A DNA stretch of 64,000 nucleotides from an uncultured Blastocatellia bacterium. Lineage in GTDB: Bacteria > Acidobacteriota > Blastocatellia > Pyrinomonadales > Pyrinomonadaceae. Shown piece after piece: positions 25,736-34,784 of the stretch (position 1 is its first letter; each line of letters starts with the position of its first letter). The DNA lies in NCBI GenBank assembly GCA_946480785.1, contig CAMLLD010000007.1:1-64000 (forward strand), read 5' to 3'. Both the position numbers and the translations under genes were made by a program. Below the pieces are notes generated by a model. That model saw nothing but the letters and a program-made list of their open reading frames with translations, was not told where the DNA came from and did not search any database.

Positions 25736-27631
25736 ATGAACCGATTGAATCGTTTTACGCTCTTCTCACTGTGTTTCTTTTGTTTGCCTGTAACTATGCA
25801 GGCGCGCTCCTTCAACTCCCAGGAGAAGCTCATCCGCGAGACTTATCGCAAACTGGAAATCTACAACGCCGCCGCTCAAGTTTTTCAACAGGAGCAGTCG
25901 GGGCGGGGTCCGCGCGCGCCGGCCCGGATCAGCTTCGCGCTCTCTGATTTTCGTTCGGGGAATATGCAGGAGATTGCCGCTCGGCGTTATAGCGAGTTGG
26001 TGACACTGCCCACCGGCGAGGTTGTGTCGTTGACTCACGGTAGTCACTCGCTGGACCGCGGCGCGGAAGAAGCGACGTTTGCCGCTGCATGGGAACACGG
26101 GCAGTATGCGTCGGTGTTCGACCCGCAATGGACCATCAACGACGTGCTCAACTTTGAGCCCGCGCGTTATTACGACGTTGAGAGTTACACGTCGTATCAG
26201 GTCGTAGTCAGTCTTGAGGGCAAGAGCCGCACTTATCGCGCGCTGGCTTTGTTTCATCGTCCGCCGCGCGCAGATGATTCGGGCGCGCCGGAGTTTTTGG
26301 ATGCGGTAGTGAATGGGGTGGACCGCGTGTGGGAAGAGAAGCGTCCGGCGTACAAGGCGAAGTCGAAGCTGGATTTGGTCGACGCGTCCGTGGCGACTTC
26401 GTCGGTCGACAATACCCGAATGGCTGCATCGGTGGACGATGGTTCGGCGGGCGATGATACCGCCTTCGTAACGTTCGCCACCACAACGCCCTTGCCCGAC
26501 TGGCTCAGGCAGGACTTTGCCGAACACGCTTCGGGCAAGCATTTGGGCACGGCGCAGTATCAAGGTGTTTGCAGCGTGCTGAGTAATAATCTTCAGCGGT
26601 GCTCGATTGCCATAAATAACTTTGCGGCGGCTGAGTCCGGCACGCTCGATAACATCACACCGTTGTTTTCTCATGTGGGCACCAAAGACTTGAAAACTGA
26701 GAACCGGACCGGTAGTTTCGGCAGCAGCATCTTCTGCGCAGCGGCGACGGGCGTGGCTTTTTCGTCCTGTTTCCTGGGATCAAACTGCGGCGGAAATGCG
26801 AGCGTTTCCTTGAGTGTGTTGATTGCCTCGGCCTCCGCAAGCATAACCGGCGGCAACTTGTGGCACGACGTGAACGCGGAACACTTCACTTGTAACCTCG
26901 GCGGTACTGCGGGCAGCAACTGTACCGTGAGTCTCGGCGGCCTCTGTCCGCTTGGCACGTCGCCGAATGGCTCCGGTCTTTGCTGTTCCTCCGGGATATT
27001 GAGTTGCAATACCACTTTCGCTAGTCGTTGTATGCGGTTCGGCGGTGACTATGATTTCTCGACCTGTTCGTGTCTCGGCTGCGACACGTGCGGCGGCTCT
27101 CCGATCGTTATCGACATCAATGGTGATGGCATCGCGTTGACCGGAACGAGCGAGGGCGTGGAGTTCGATTTAAACGGTAACGGCACGCGGGATCATTTGG
27201 GTTGGACCCTCGCCGGTTCCGACGATGCTTGGCTCGCGCTAGACCGTGATGGCAATGGAACTATCGATAATGGTGGCGAGTTGTTTGGCGACTTCACGCC
27301 TCAGCCACCCGGTCCTGATAAGAACGGGTTTCTGGCGCTGGCTGAGTTTGATAAAGCGGCTAAAGGCGGCAACGGTAATGGAGTTATCGACGAGCGTGAT
27401 GCGATCTTTCCAAGTCTGCGGCTGTGGCAGGACACGAATCACAACGGCGTTTCCGAGCCGGAGGAGTTGCACACGCTCGAATCGTTGAATGTGAAAGCGT
27501 TGGAGTTGGAATTCAAGGAGTCGAAACGAGTGGACGGGTTCGGCAATGAATTCAAATACCGCGCGAAGGTGAAAGACACAGCCGGCGCGTCAGTCGGTCG
27601 TTGGGCCTGGGACGTCTTCCTCGCGCACTAG
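25736..27631 (+). CDS. Secreted Cys-rich protein with calcium-binding EF-hand-like repeats
   Basis: A 631-residue exported protein with a signal peptide ([17 protein letters not shown]). Residues about 25-260 hold a folded region with no domain I recognise. Residues about 275-455 contain some 18 cysteines, several in pairs ([20 protein letters not shown]). The last ~175 residues carry Ca-binding loops of the DxDGDG type: [45 protein letters not shown] and [12 protein letters not shown]. The combination suggests a disulfide-stabilised, Ca-dependent surface protein. It lies 8 bases after the DsbA-like gene, so the oxidoreductase probably folds it. No anchor or PEP-CTERM tail is seen. Confidence 0.75.
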   Translation: MNRLNRFTLFSLCFFCLPVTMQARSFNSQEKLIRETYRKLEIYNAAAQVFQQEQSGRGPRAPARISFALSDFRSGNMQEIAARRYSELVTLPTGEVVSLTHGSHSLDRGAEEATFAAAWEHGQYASVFDPQWTINDVLNFEPARYYDVESYTSYQVVVSLEGKSRTYRALALFHRPPRADDSGAPEFLDAVVNGVDRVWEEKRPAYKAKSKLDLVDASVATSSVDNTRMAASVDDGSAGDDTAFVTFATTTPLPDWLRQDFAEHASGKHLGTAQYQGVCSVLSNNLQRCSIAINNFAAAESGTLDNITPLFSHVGTKDLKTENRTGSFGSSIFCAAATGVAFSSCFLGSNCGGNASVSLSVLIASASASITGGNLWHDVNAEHFTCNLGGTAGSNCTVSLGGLCPLGTSPNGSGLCCSSGILSCNTTFASRCMRFGGDYDFSTCSCLGCDTCGGSPIVIDINGDGIALTGTSEGVEFDLNGNGTRDHLGWTLAGSDDAWLALDRDGNGTIDNGGELFGDFTPQPPGPDKNGFLALAEFDKAAKGGNGNGVIDERDAIFPSLRLWQDTNHNGVSEPEELHTLESLNVKALELEFKESKRVDGFGNEFKYRAKVKDTAGASVGRWAWDVFLAH

Positions 27632-27712
27632 GCCACGAAAAAGCACAAGAGGCACAAGATAAGTAAAGGAGAAAACCAACGTTCCTTTGTGGCTCTTGTG
27701 CCTCTTTGTGGC
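27632..27712. terminator. Inverted repeat between convergent genes, possible bidirectional terminator
   Basis: GCACAAGAGGCACAAGA on the left (within 27632-27659) is matched by TCTTGTGCCTCTTTGTGGC at 27694-27712. It lies exactly between the two stop codons. A near copy of the right arm occurs at 39709-39725, so this is also a dispersed motif. Confidence 0.5.
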
Positions 27713-28914
27713 TACTTCTTGAAGGGCGGCAACGTGCGGCGGGCGGCTTTCTCTTTTTTCAGCCCGAGCGCCCAGTCGGCTTGCATCAGTGTGTGAATGT
27801 CGCGGGTGCCTTCGTAAATGATGGCGGCCTTGCAATTGCGCAGGTAACGCTCCACCGGATAATCGTTGGAATAACCGTTCGCACCGTGGACCTCGATCGC
27901 CATCGACGCCGCCTTCTCGCTACGCGTCGTCGCTTGCCACTTCGCCAAACTCGTCGCCTTCGCATTGGGCTGGCCCATGTTTTTCAAATACCCGGCCCGC
28001 AGCCATAGCAGATGGCTCATCTGGTAATCCGCTTCCATCTCCGCGATCTTCTGTTTCACGAGCTGATGGTTCGCGATCTTCGTTCCAAACGTCTCGCGCT
28101 CATTTGCATACGCCACCGACGCATCACGCGACGCGCGAATCACACCCGTTGCTCCCGAAGCCACAGTGTACCGGCCTTGCTCGAGCGCAAACATCGCGAT
28201 CTTGAAACCCTCGCCCTCTTCACCAACCATGTTCTCCTGCGGCACACGCACGTCCTGCAATGAGAAGTAACCCGTATTGCCGGCGCGGATGCCGAGCTTC
28301 CCGTGAATCGTTCCCGAAGAAAATCCCTTCATGCTGCGTTCGACGATGAAACACGACATGCCGGTGTGATCGCGTTTGCGCCGCTTCTCTTCATCCGTCC
28401 AGCAGAAGAACAGAAAATTATCGGCGAGGTCCGCGAGGCTGATCCACATCTTCTCGCCATTCAGCACCCACTCGTTTCCTTCACGTCGCGCAGTCGAACG
28501 CGCGCCCACCACGTCCGAGCCCGCGCCCGGTTCAGTCAAGCCGTAGGTCGCGAGCTTTTCACCCTTCGCCTGCGGCACTAAAAATCGCTGCTTCTGTTCC
28601 TCAGTGCCCCACGTGTAAAGCGTCAACGAATTCAGTCCCGTGTGCACCGACATGACCACGCGCAAAAACGTGTCGACCGCTTCCAACTCCTCGCAAACGA
28701 GCCCGAGCGAAATGTAGTCGAAACCGGCGCCGCCGTACTCTTCCGGAATGCACACGCCGAGCAGATTCAACTCCGCCATCTGGCGCAACACCGACGGTTC
28801 GAAGTGCTGCTTCTCGTCCCATTCCTTAATAAACGGCGCCACTTCCTTCTGCGCAAACTCGCGCACGGTCTGCACCAGCGCCTTGTGATCTTCGGTCAAT
28901 TCAAAATCGATCAT
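27712..28914 (-). CDS. Acyl-CoA dehydrogenase
   Basis: A 400-residue FAD enzyme that oxidises an acyl-CoA to the 2-enoyl-CoA in beta-oxidation or branched-chain amino acid breakdown. Signatures: GLTEPGAGSDVVGARSTA (substrate/FAD region), NGEKMWISLADLAD, YSNDYPVERYLRNCKA, and IIYEGTRDIHTL with the catalytic-position Glu. Full length for the family. No other fatty-acid gene is adjacent, so chain-length preference cannot be inferred from context. It is divergent from the putrescine operon. Confidence 0.95.
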   Translation of the reverse strand: MIDFELTEDHKALVQTVREFAQKEVAPFIKEWDEKQHFEPSVLRQMAELNLLGVCIPEEYGGAGFDYISLGLVCEELEAVDTFLRVVMSVHTGLNSLTLYTWGTEEQKQRFLVPQAKGEKLATYGLTEPGAGSDVVGARSTARREGNEWVLNGEKMWISLADLADNFLFFCWTDEEKRRKRDHTGMSCFIVERSMKGFSSGTIHGKLGIRAGNTGYFSLQDVRVPQENMVGEEGEGFKIAMFALEQGRYTVASGATGVIRASRDASVAYANERETFGTKIANHQLVKQKIAEMEADYQMSHLLWLRAGYLKNMGQPNAKATSLAKWQATTRSEKAASMAIEVHGANGYSNDYPVERYLRNCKAAIIYEGTRDIHTLMQADWALGLKKEKAARRTLPPFKK

Positions 28915-28996
28915 TTCATTACTCTTTTCAGTTGGGTGCTAAAAATGACCGGACATCTTACTCAAGTCCAAACTGCAATGTCCAAACGCCCTTTGC

Positions 28997-29002
28997 TATA
29001 CT
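28997..29002 (+). promoter_or_regulatory. -10 box placed for a leaderless aguB transcript
   Basis: TATACT lies only six bases before the ATG at 29009, so transcription would start at or next to the start codon. No ribosome binding site is visible. The -35 is poor (CTGCAA, 18-base spacer). Confidence 0.45.
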
Positions 29003-29008
29003 CGCCGC

Positions 29009-29899
29009 ATGCCGAGAAAAAGCCGTGCCGATAACGTGACCACTGTAGGTCTGGTGCAAATGACGTGTGAGCCCGAGCCCGAGAAGAACCTGAAAAAGGC
29101 CATCGCGGGCATCAACGACGCCGCCAAGCGCGGCGCTCAAATCGTTTGCCTGCAGGAACTTTTCCGGTCGCAGTATTTCTGCCAAACCGAAGACATTCAG
29201 CTCTTCAAACTGGCCGAAACGATTCCCGGCCCGACCACCGAAGCACTGGGCAAAGTCGCGCGGCAAAGAAAAGTCGTCATCGTGGCCTCGCTTTTTGAGA
29301 AGCGCGCGGCCGGCGTTTATCACAACACCGCGGTGATGATCGACACGTCGGGAAAAATCGTGGGCAAGTATCGCAAGATGCACATCCCCGATGACCCGCT
29401 CTATTACGAGAAGTTTTATTTCACACCCGGCGATCTCGGTTTTCAAACTCACGACACTGCTTACGGCAAACTCGGCACGCTCGTCTGTTGGGATCAGTGG
29501 TTTCCCGAAGCCGCGCGCCTCACGGCACTCGGCGGCGCGCAGTTTCTCTTCTATCCGACCGCGATTGGCTGGCTGCCTGACGAAGATCCGGAAGTGAACG
29601 AAGCGCAGCACTCCGCGTGGGAAACGATTCAACGCGCGCACGCGATCGCCAACGGGCTCTTTGTCGTGGTCGTCAATCGCGTCGGCCGCGAAGGCAAGCT
29701 GACGTTCTGGGGCCAATCGTTCGTCGCTGATCCTTTCGGCCGCATCATCGCGAAGGCCTCCGCCGATCAGGAAGAAGTGCTGGTCGTCGAATGCGATCTC
29801 TCGCGCATTGAAGAGACGCGCCAGAACTGGCCGTTTCTGCGCGACCGCCGCATCGACGCTTACGACGGTCTGCGTTTCCGCTTTGGTGACCAGTTATGA
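29009..29899 (+). CDS. aguB: N-carbamoylputrescine amidase
   Basis: A 296-residue nitrilase-superfamily enzyme that hydrolyses N-carbamoylputrescine to putrescine, CO2 and ammonia. The Glu-Lys-Cys triad is visible: CLQELF, YRKMHIPDDP and GTLVCWDQWFPE. The sequence RSQYFCQTED is typical of AguB. Agmatine deiminase, which makes the substrate, is encoded two genes downstream. The stop overlaps the ATG of a small membrane protein gene (29896). The mRNA may be leaderless. Confidence 0.94.
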   Translation: MPRKSRADNVTTVGLVQMTCEPEPEKNLKKAIAGINDAAKRGAQIVCLQELFRSQYFCQTEDIQLFKLAETIPGPTTEALGKVARQRKVVIVASLFEKRAAGVYHNTAVMIDTSGKIVGKYRKMHIPDDPLYYEKFYFTPGDLGFQTHDTAYGKLGTLVCWDQWFPEAARLTALGGAQFLFYPTAIGWLPDEDPEVNEAQHSAWETIQRAHAIANGLFVVVVNRVGREGKLTFWGQSFVADPFGRIIAKASADQEEVLVVECDLSRIEETRQNWPFLRDRRIDAYDGLRFRFGDQL

Positions 29900-30153
29900 A
29901 CTACGGGCTGCTGGACCTCGTCGGCAACGTCGGCGTCGTGATCCTGATGGTGACTTACCTGCTGTTGCAACTCAACAAGATCAGAAGCGACGATCTGATG
30001 TACTCGCTACTGAACGCAGTGGGCGCGAGCCTCATCGTCCTTTCGCTGCTCGTGAACTTCAACCTGTCTGCCCTCCTGATGGAAGTCTTCTGGGTGCTGA
30101 TCAGTTTCGTCGGCATCTATCGTCACTTCCGCCTCAAGGCGCTTCGTTCCTGA
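29896..30153 (+). CDS. Small CBU_0592-type membrane protein
   Basis: An 85-residue protein with three hydrophobic segments (VVILMVTYLLLQL, LLNAVGASLIVLSLL, LMEVFWVLISFVGIY). It resembles the CBU_0592-like small membrane protein family, of unknown function. Its start overlaps the aguB stop and it ends six bases before aguA, so it is embedded in the putrescine operon. A link to polyamine or agmatine handling at the membrane is suggested only by this position. Confidence 0.8.
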   Translation: MNYGLLDLVGNVGVVILMVTYLLLQLNKIRSDDLMYSLLNAVGASLIVLSLLVNFNLSALLMEVFWVLISFVGIYRHFRLKALRS

Positions 30154-30159
30154 ACCGCG

Positions 30160-31236
30160 ATGCCGCACCGGACGCCCGCCGAACTCGGTTTCTACATGCC
30201 CGCCGAATGGCATCCGCACGCGGCTACGTGGCTGACGTGGCCCAAGGATCCCGAAACGTGGCCCGGCAGAGTCGAACAAGTCGAACAAACGTATCTCGAG
30301 ATCATCGCGGCGCTCGCGCCGCATGAAACCGTGAACCTGCTGATCGACGACGAAGCCGCGGAGCAAGCAGTGCGGCGGCGTTGCAGTTTTCCCGGCGCGG
30401 AGAACGTACGCTTCCACCAGATCCCGACAGTCGATTCGTGGATCCGCGACTATGGACCAAACTTTCTGCTCTCCCGCGATGATAAAGCAGGCGCATTTAA
30501 CGATTGGATCTTCAACGCGTGGGGCGACAAGTATGAAGCGTTGAAGCAGGACGACACGATACCACGCCTGCTCGAACCGATTCTCAAACTCCCGCGCTTC
30601 GAACCCGGCATCGTCCTCGAAGGCGGCTCGATCGAAGTTGACGCCCACGGCTGCGTATTAACGACCGAACAATGCCTGCTCAATCCGAATCGCAATCCGC
30701 AACTCAGCCGCGGCGAAATCGAGCAATACTTGAAAGACTATCTGGGCGTCGTGAAGGTGTTGTGGCTGGGTGAAGGCATTGTCGGCGACGACACCGATGG
30801 TCACATCGACGACATCGCGCGGTTCGTGGCGCCGAACGTGATCGTCTGCGCGGTGGAAGACGATCCGGAAGATGCGAACTACGAAATCCTGCAAGACAAC
30901 TTGAAGCGACTCAAGCTGATGACTGACGCGAACGATCGCCCATTCGAGATCGTCACGTTGCCGATGCCCGGCATTGTCGGCGGCGAGAGCACCGCCACGC
31001 GCGATCTTGATCGCTTACCCGCAAGCTACGCCAACTTCCTTATCGCGAACAATGTCGTACTGCTGCCGGTCTTCGGTCATGCAAACGACGCGCGCGCGAT
31101 CCAAACTCTGCAACGCGTGTTTCGCGATCGACGCATCGTGCCGATCAATTGCGAACCGCTCGTCTGGGGTATGGGAACGATCCATTGCCTGACACAACAG
31201 CAGCCACGGATAAACACGGATCTCAAGAACGGATGA
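30160..31236 (+). CDS. aguA: Agmatine deiminase
   Basis: A 358-residue enzyme converting agmatine to N-carbamoylputrescine and ammonia. Family motifs: WLTWPKDPETWPG, VDSWIRDYGPNFL, LEGGSIEVDAHG, DDTDGHIDDIARFV and the catalytic Cys in WGMGTIHCLTQQQP near the C-terminus. Full length. Together with aguB and the small membrane protein it forms a complete agmatine-to-putrescine operon. No arginine decarboxylase is in the window. The last 10 residues after TQQQP come from a degenerate repeat-like stretch. Confidence 0.95.
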   Translation: MPHRTPAELGFYMPAEWHPHAATWLTWPKDPETWPGRVEQVEQTYLEIIAALAPHETVNLLIDDEAAEQAVRRRCSFPGAENVRFHQIPTVDSWIRDYGPNFLLSRDDKAGAFNDWIFNAWGDKYEALKQDDTIPRLLEPILKLPRFEPGIVLEGGSIEVDAHGCVLTTEQCLLNPNRNPQLSRGEIEQYLKDYLGVVKVLWLGEGIVGDDTDGHIDDIARFVAPNVIVCAVEDDPEDANYEILQDNLKRLKLMTDANDRPFEIVTLPMPGIVGGESTATRDLDRLPASYANFLIANNVVLLPVFGHANDARAIQTLQRVFRDRRIVPINCEPLVWGMGTIHCLTQQQPRINTDLKNG

Positions 31237-31245
31237 ACACAGTTC

Positions 31246-32631
31246 TTACAAAGCCACGAGCTTCTTGGCTTCAGCGATCGCTTCCTCAACGGTGCGCACA
31301 CGCCCGTCCAACTGCATCTCGTAAACGACGCGCGTGATCTCTCCCATCTTCGGTCCGGGCTCAACTCCCAAGGCCAACAAGTGCCGGCCGAGCAACAACG
31401 GCTCCGGCGGACGCTGCTCCACGTCCAACTCGCGCGCGCGCTGAATAAACCATTCCTGCGCTTCCGATCCGTACCACTTCTCACGCGGCACCCACGGCGC
31501 GTTGCGCCCGAGCGAATCCGCCTTCGCCACTCGGTACAACAGGTCAGGCTCACAACGACGCGCCAAACGGCGAAACGCACCCTCGCCAACTTCGTCACGC
31601 TTTTTGTAAAACTCACCCGGCTTCAAGTGCTCGCGAACCAGAGCGATCACCTGGCCGCGCACATTGTAGCCGTCAATCGTGTGCACGTTGAGGCGATCAA
31701 GAAATGCTTCGGCCGGCGCCGCGCCCGCCGCTTCGTGACCGCGCGAACGCAAACGCCCTTCAATAAACTCCGTCGTTGCCGGTTTGCCAAAATCGTGGGC
31801 CAACGCCGCGAGCATGACCGTTACTTGCCGCGGATAACTAAGCTCGTCGATCGACTCGCGCGCGCGATCGATCGTGAGTCTCGTGTGCACGAACACGTCG
31901 CCTTCCGGATGCCACTCCGGATCCTGCGGCACACCGACGAGGGCGTTGATCTCCGGAAACAACTTTTCCAACGCGCCAAGTGCGTGCAGCCAGCCGAGTC
32001 CGATCGAAGGCTGGCGCGCGCGCAAGAGAAGCTTTTCCAACTCGCCCCAAATTCTCTCAGCCGGCAAGTCGCTCAAATCAATCGCGCGGCAAAGCTCGAC
32101 CGTCTCCGGCGCAATGCGAAACTCGAAACGTGCCGCAAACTGCGCTGCGCGCAACACGCGCAAACTATCTTCCGCAAACGTCTCGGTCGAGACAGCGCGC
32201 AACACGCCCTGCTCGACGTCGCGCCGCCCGTCAAACAGATCGATGATTTCGTCGTTAAGCGGATCCTGAAGGATCGCGTTAATGGTGAAGTCGCGGCGGC
32301 GCGAGGCTTCGAGGACACTCATCTCCGGGTCGCCTTCGATCACAAACGCGCGATGACCGCGACCTGACTTGCGCTCGCGCCGCGGTAGCGACACATCCAC
32401 ATCAGACCCGAGTTTGTAAACCGTGAACGCCTCGCCGACGACGTTCACTGGTCCAAAGCGATCCAGAATCTCGCGCAGCCGCTCGGGTGCGACGCCGTAG
32501 ACCTCGACGTCCCAGTCCTTCGGCTGCACGCCCATCAACGCGTCGCGCACACAACCGCCGACGAGCAACGCGCGGCCGCCCGCCTCACGCACCGCCACAG
32601 CGAGATCGACAATTTTCTGCGGGAGTTCCAT
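31246..32631 (-). CDS. cca: CCA tRNA nucleotidyltransferase / poly(A) polymerase family with HD domain
   Basis: A 461-residue class II nucleotidyltransferase that adds or repairs the tRNA 3'-CCA end. N-terminal catalytic motif LVGGCVRDALMG with the metal Asp pair in DWDVEVYG, then RRDFTINAI. A neck helix region with ERIWGELEKLL follows. A C-terminal HD phosphohydrolase domain has ALAHDFGKPATTE, as in bifunctional enzymes that also remove 2',3'-cyclic phosphate. Whether it adds all of CCA or only CC or A cannot be read from sequence. It is convergent with aguA, with only nine bases between. Confidence 0.92.
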   Translation of the reverse strand: MELPQKIVDLAVAVREAGGRALLVGGCVRDALMGVQPKDWDVEVYGVAPERLREILDRFGPVNVVGEAFTVYKLGSDVDVSLPRRERKSGRGHRAFVIEGDPEMSVLEASRRRDFTINAILQDPLNDEIIDLFDGRRDVEQGVLRAVSTETFAEDSLRVLRAAQFAARFEFRIAPETVELCRAIDLSDLPAERIWGELEKLLLRARQPSIGLGWLHALGALEKLFPEINALVGVPQDPEWHPEGDVFVHTRLTIDRARESIDELSYPRQVTVMLAALAHDFGKPATTEFIEGRLRSRGHEAAGAAPAEAFLDRLNVHTIDGYNVRGQVIALVREHLKPGEFYKKRDEVGEGAFRRLARRCEPDLLYRVAKADSLGRNAPWVPREKWYGSEAQEWFIQRARELDVEQRPPEPLLLGRHLLALGVEPGPKMGEITRVVYEMQLDGRVRTVEEAIAEAKKLVAL

Positions 32632-32636
32632 GAACG

Positions 32637-32657
32637 ATAGGTCCTCGCAGGACCTAT
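32637..32657. repeat. Short perfect hairpin between cca and the upstream gene
   Basis: ATAGGTCCT-CGC-AGGACCTAT, a 9-bp stem overlapping the TAG stop of the upstream minus gene. There is no T run, so it is more likely an RNA-stability or processing hairpin than a terminator. Confidence 0.5.
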
Positions 32658-33034
32658 TCTTCCTCGTCGTGATCTTCGATCACGACTTGCACGCCGCGAG
32701 TGGAAGGCAAACAACTGATCACCTGAGCTCGATCGATCCGCGTCAGCTCGCTGCCGGCCGCGTGCCACAGCTTCACCCAGAACGTCCGCGTCGCGCCGTG
32801 AATCGCAAACGTCGACCCGTCGAGCATCACCGGCACGGGCTCGGCCACCGTTCCGGCGCGCAGAGCCTCGAGCAATTCAGGAACGTAAGGCTTGAACTTC
32901 TCGAACTGGACCAGCACCCCCGCATCATCGATCTCGGCCGGCGGCAACTCCACCGGCTCTTCCGATTCGAGCAACAGCCGCGTCTCAGTCTGCTCATTTC
33001 GTTTCTTAACAATTGGCATAAAAAACTCAGACAT
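32654..33034 (-). CDS. Hypothetical protein coupled to glyS
   Basis: A 126-residue acidic soluble protein with no domain I recognise. The N-terminal 35 residues are charged (KKRNEQTETRLLLESEEPVE). The rest contains an alternating hydrophobic pattern (TFWVKLWHAAGSELTRIDRA) and an acidic tail (IEDHDEEE). The ATG overlaps the glyS stop by eight bases, so it is probably translated by coupling; a second ATG at 33019 would give 121 residues. It sits between glyS and cca, so a translation-related role is possible but not shown. Confidence 0.6.
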   Translation of the reverse strand: MSEFFMPIVKKRNEQTETRLLLESEEPVELPPAEIDDAGVLVQFEKFKPYVPELLEALRAGTVAEPVPVMLDGSTFAIHGATRTFWVKLWHAAGSELTRIDRAQVISCLPSTRGVQVVIEDHDEEE

Positions 33035-34448
33035 CCAGATTCGTCGCCGGCGCCACGGGCTGCACCGGCGCAGTCGCTTTCAAACGCTTCTGCAAATGCT
33101 CCGCGAGCTCGGCGACTTTCACTCTCTCCTGCTCCCACGTGTCGCGGTCGCGCACCGTCACCGCTTCATCTTCGAGCGACTGATGGTCCACCGTCACGCA
33201 CAAGGGCGTTCCGATCTCATCCTGCCGCGCGTAAAGTTTTCCGATTCCGCCCGTGTCATCGTAAACGGCGCGGAGCACCGGTTGTAATGAACGCTTGATC
33301 GCTTTGGCCATACCGACGATCTCGGGCTTGTTCTTCGCGAGCGGCAGGATCGCCGCTTTGATCGGCGCAAGCTGCGGGCTCAGCTTGAGAATCACACGCG
33401 TCTCGCCCTTGTCGTTCGTCTTCTCCGAGTAAGCATCCATCAACACCGCGAGGACCGTTCGGTTCACACCCGCGGCCGGCTCGATCACATGCGGATAAAA
33501 ACGCTGCTTTGTTGCTTCGTCGAAGTACGACAAGTCTTCAGTGGAATCCGGATTGACGCGCTTCGCTTCTTCATCCACCGGCTTACTCGAATGCGAGCGC
33601 AAATCGAAATCTGTGCGATACGCAATCCCCATCAGTTCTTCCCACTGCCGCTCTTGTTCGGACCGCTCCGGAAAATAGCGATACATGATGTCGACCGTCC
33701 GTTTCGAATAATGCGCGAGCTCATCCGGCGGCACTTCATGCAAATGCAAATTGTCACCACTAATGCCGAGACTCTTGAACCACTCGAGATACAATTCGAC
33801 CCATTCATCGACGAGCTTGAAGTGTTCCGCATCGGGTTTGACGAAATACTCCATCTCCATCTGCTCAAACTCGCGCGTCCGCAGAATGAAATTACCCGGT
33901 GTGATCTCGTTCCGAAATGACTTGCCGACCTGCGCAATGCCGAACGGCAACTTGCGCCGCATCGCAGTCTGCACGTTGAGAAAGTTGATAAAGATTCCCT
34001 GCGCAGTTTCCGGGCGCAGATAGGCGAGCGCCGTGGGATCGTCCTCTTCCGCCGCCGCGCCGAGAAGCGTGCGAAACATCATGTTGAAGTTGCGCGGCTC
34101 GGTAAGATTGGCGGAACCGCAGTTCGTACACTTCCCTTCGATCTTGTCCGCGCGCATTCGCGTTTTGCACTCGCGACAGTCGACCAGCGGATCGTGGAAC
34201 GTCGCTTCGTGCCCCGAATACTTCCACACCAGGCGATTGAGAATGATCGACGAGTCAATCCCCTCGATGTCGTCGCGCTCGTAAACCAGCCAGCGCCACC
34301 ACGACTGCTTGATGTTGTTGGAAAGCTCGACGCCGAGTGGACCATAGTCCCAGGCGCTACCGAGGCCGCCGTAGATCTCAGACGAGGGAAAGACGAAGCC
34401 CCGCCGCTTGGCGAGGGAAACAATGGTGTCGATGTTTGGCGCAGGCAT
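33027..34448 (-). CDS. glyS: Glycyl-tRNA synthetase, single-chain alpha2 type
   Basis: A 473-residue class II synthetase of the dimeric (eukaryote/archaea-like) type, not the tetrameric alpha/beta form. Class II motifs: FPSSEIYGGLGSAWDYGPLG near the N-terminus; motif 2 (GKSFRNEITPGNFILRTREF); motif 3 region (VIEPAAGVNRTVLAVLM). A zinc-type insert carries CRECKTRM and CTNC. The C-terminal anticodon-binding domain covers the last ~110 residues. ATG 34448 starts the conserved N-terminus (MPAPNIDTIV). A TATACT box seven bases upstream suggests a leaderless mRNA. Confidence 0.94.
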   Translation of the reverse strand: MPAPNIDTIVSLAKRRGFVFPSSEIYGGLGSAWDYGPLGVELSNNIKQSWWRWLVYERDDIEGIDSSIILNRLVWKYSGHEATFHDPLVDCRECKTRMRADKIEGKCTNCGSANLTEPRNFNMMFRTLLGAAAEEDDPTALAYLRPETAQGIFINFLNVQTAMRRKLPFGIAQVGKSFRNEITPGNFILRTREFEQMEMEYFVKPDAEHFKLVDEWVELYLEWFKSLGISGDNLHLHEVPPDELAHYSKRTVDIMYRYFPERSEQERQWEELMGIAYRTDFDLRSHSSKPVDEEAKRVNPDSTEDLSYFDEATKQRFYPHVIEPAAGVNRTVLAVLMDAYSEKTNDKGETRVILKLSPQLAPIKAAILPLAKNKPEIVGMAKAIKRSLQPVLRAVYDDTGGIGKLYARQDEIGTPLCVTVDHQSLEDEAVTVRDRDTWEQERVKVAELAEHLQKRLKATAPVQPVAPATNLDV

Positions 34449-34455
34449 TGCGAAG

Positions 34456-34487
34456 AGTATATAGCCACAGATCACACCGATTGTCAT
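34456..34487 (-). promoter_or_regulatory. glyS promoter placed for a leaderless mRNA
   Basis: Minus strand ATGACA at 34487-34482 and TATATACT at 34463-34456, ending seven bases before the ATG. No ribosome binding site is present. It overlaps an 11-bp palindrome (34462-34472 with 34495-34505). Confidence 0.45.
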
Positions 34488-34505
34488 CCGCGTAATCTGT
34501 GGCTA
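34462..34505. repeat. 11-bp inverted repeat over the glyS promoter
   Basis: TAGCCACAGAT and ATCTGTGGCTA, perfect over 11 bases, with a 22-base loop. There is no T run on either strand. It may be an operator or part of a degenerate dispersed repeat also hinted at near 31200-31240 (CCACGGATAAACACGGAT). Confidence 0.55.
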
Positions 34506-34522
34506 AAACAGGTGAGCTCGAA

Positions 34523-34684
34523 TCACTTACTCGGTGTGGAAATGTTTACGTCGATCTTCTGTGTGCCGCCTCCTCCAAATAGCCGTCCCCTAAAAACGAA
34601 TAGCGCTACCAGCACAATGATCACAAAAATCACGAGCACCGCGACGACGCCCGCACTGCCGCCTCCGCCGCCTTCATCAGCCAT
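34523..34684 (-). CDS. Small single-span membrane protein
   Basis: A 53-residue protein: an acidic Gly-rich N-terminus ([12 protein letters not shown]), one membrane helix ([19 protein letters not shown]), an Arg-containing cytoplasmic start (RGRLFGGGG) and a short tail. ATG 34684 is preceded by AGGAGG at good spacing, which is the best argument that it is translated; the frame stays open further upstream without a ribosome binding site. Function unknown. It lies downstream of the PEGA/PEP-CTERM pair on the same strand. Confidence 0.65.
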   Translation of the reverse strand: MADEGGGGGSAGVVAVLVIFVIIVLVALFVFRGRLFGGGGTQKIDVNISTPSK

Positions 34685-34784
34685 GACGGTATCCTCCTGT
34701 TTCGTTAGCTTCAGTTGGGGGGCGAACGGGGAAAGGGGCCGCCCACTCAGGGGCGACCCCATTGTACTCGGGATTGTTTGAGTT

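Noticed and set aside
34462..34505. Intrinsic terminator between the small membrane protein gene and glyS
   Set aside because: The stem is perfect, but neither strand has a T run after it, and it overlaps a promoter-like sequence.
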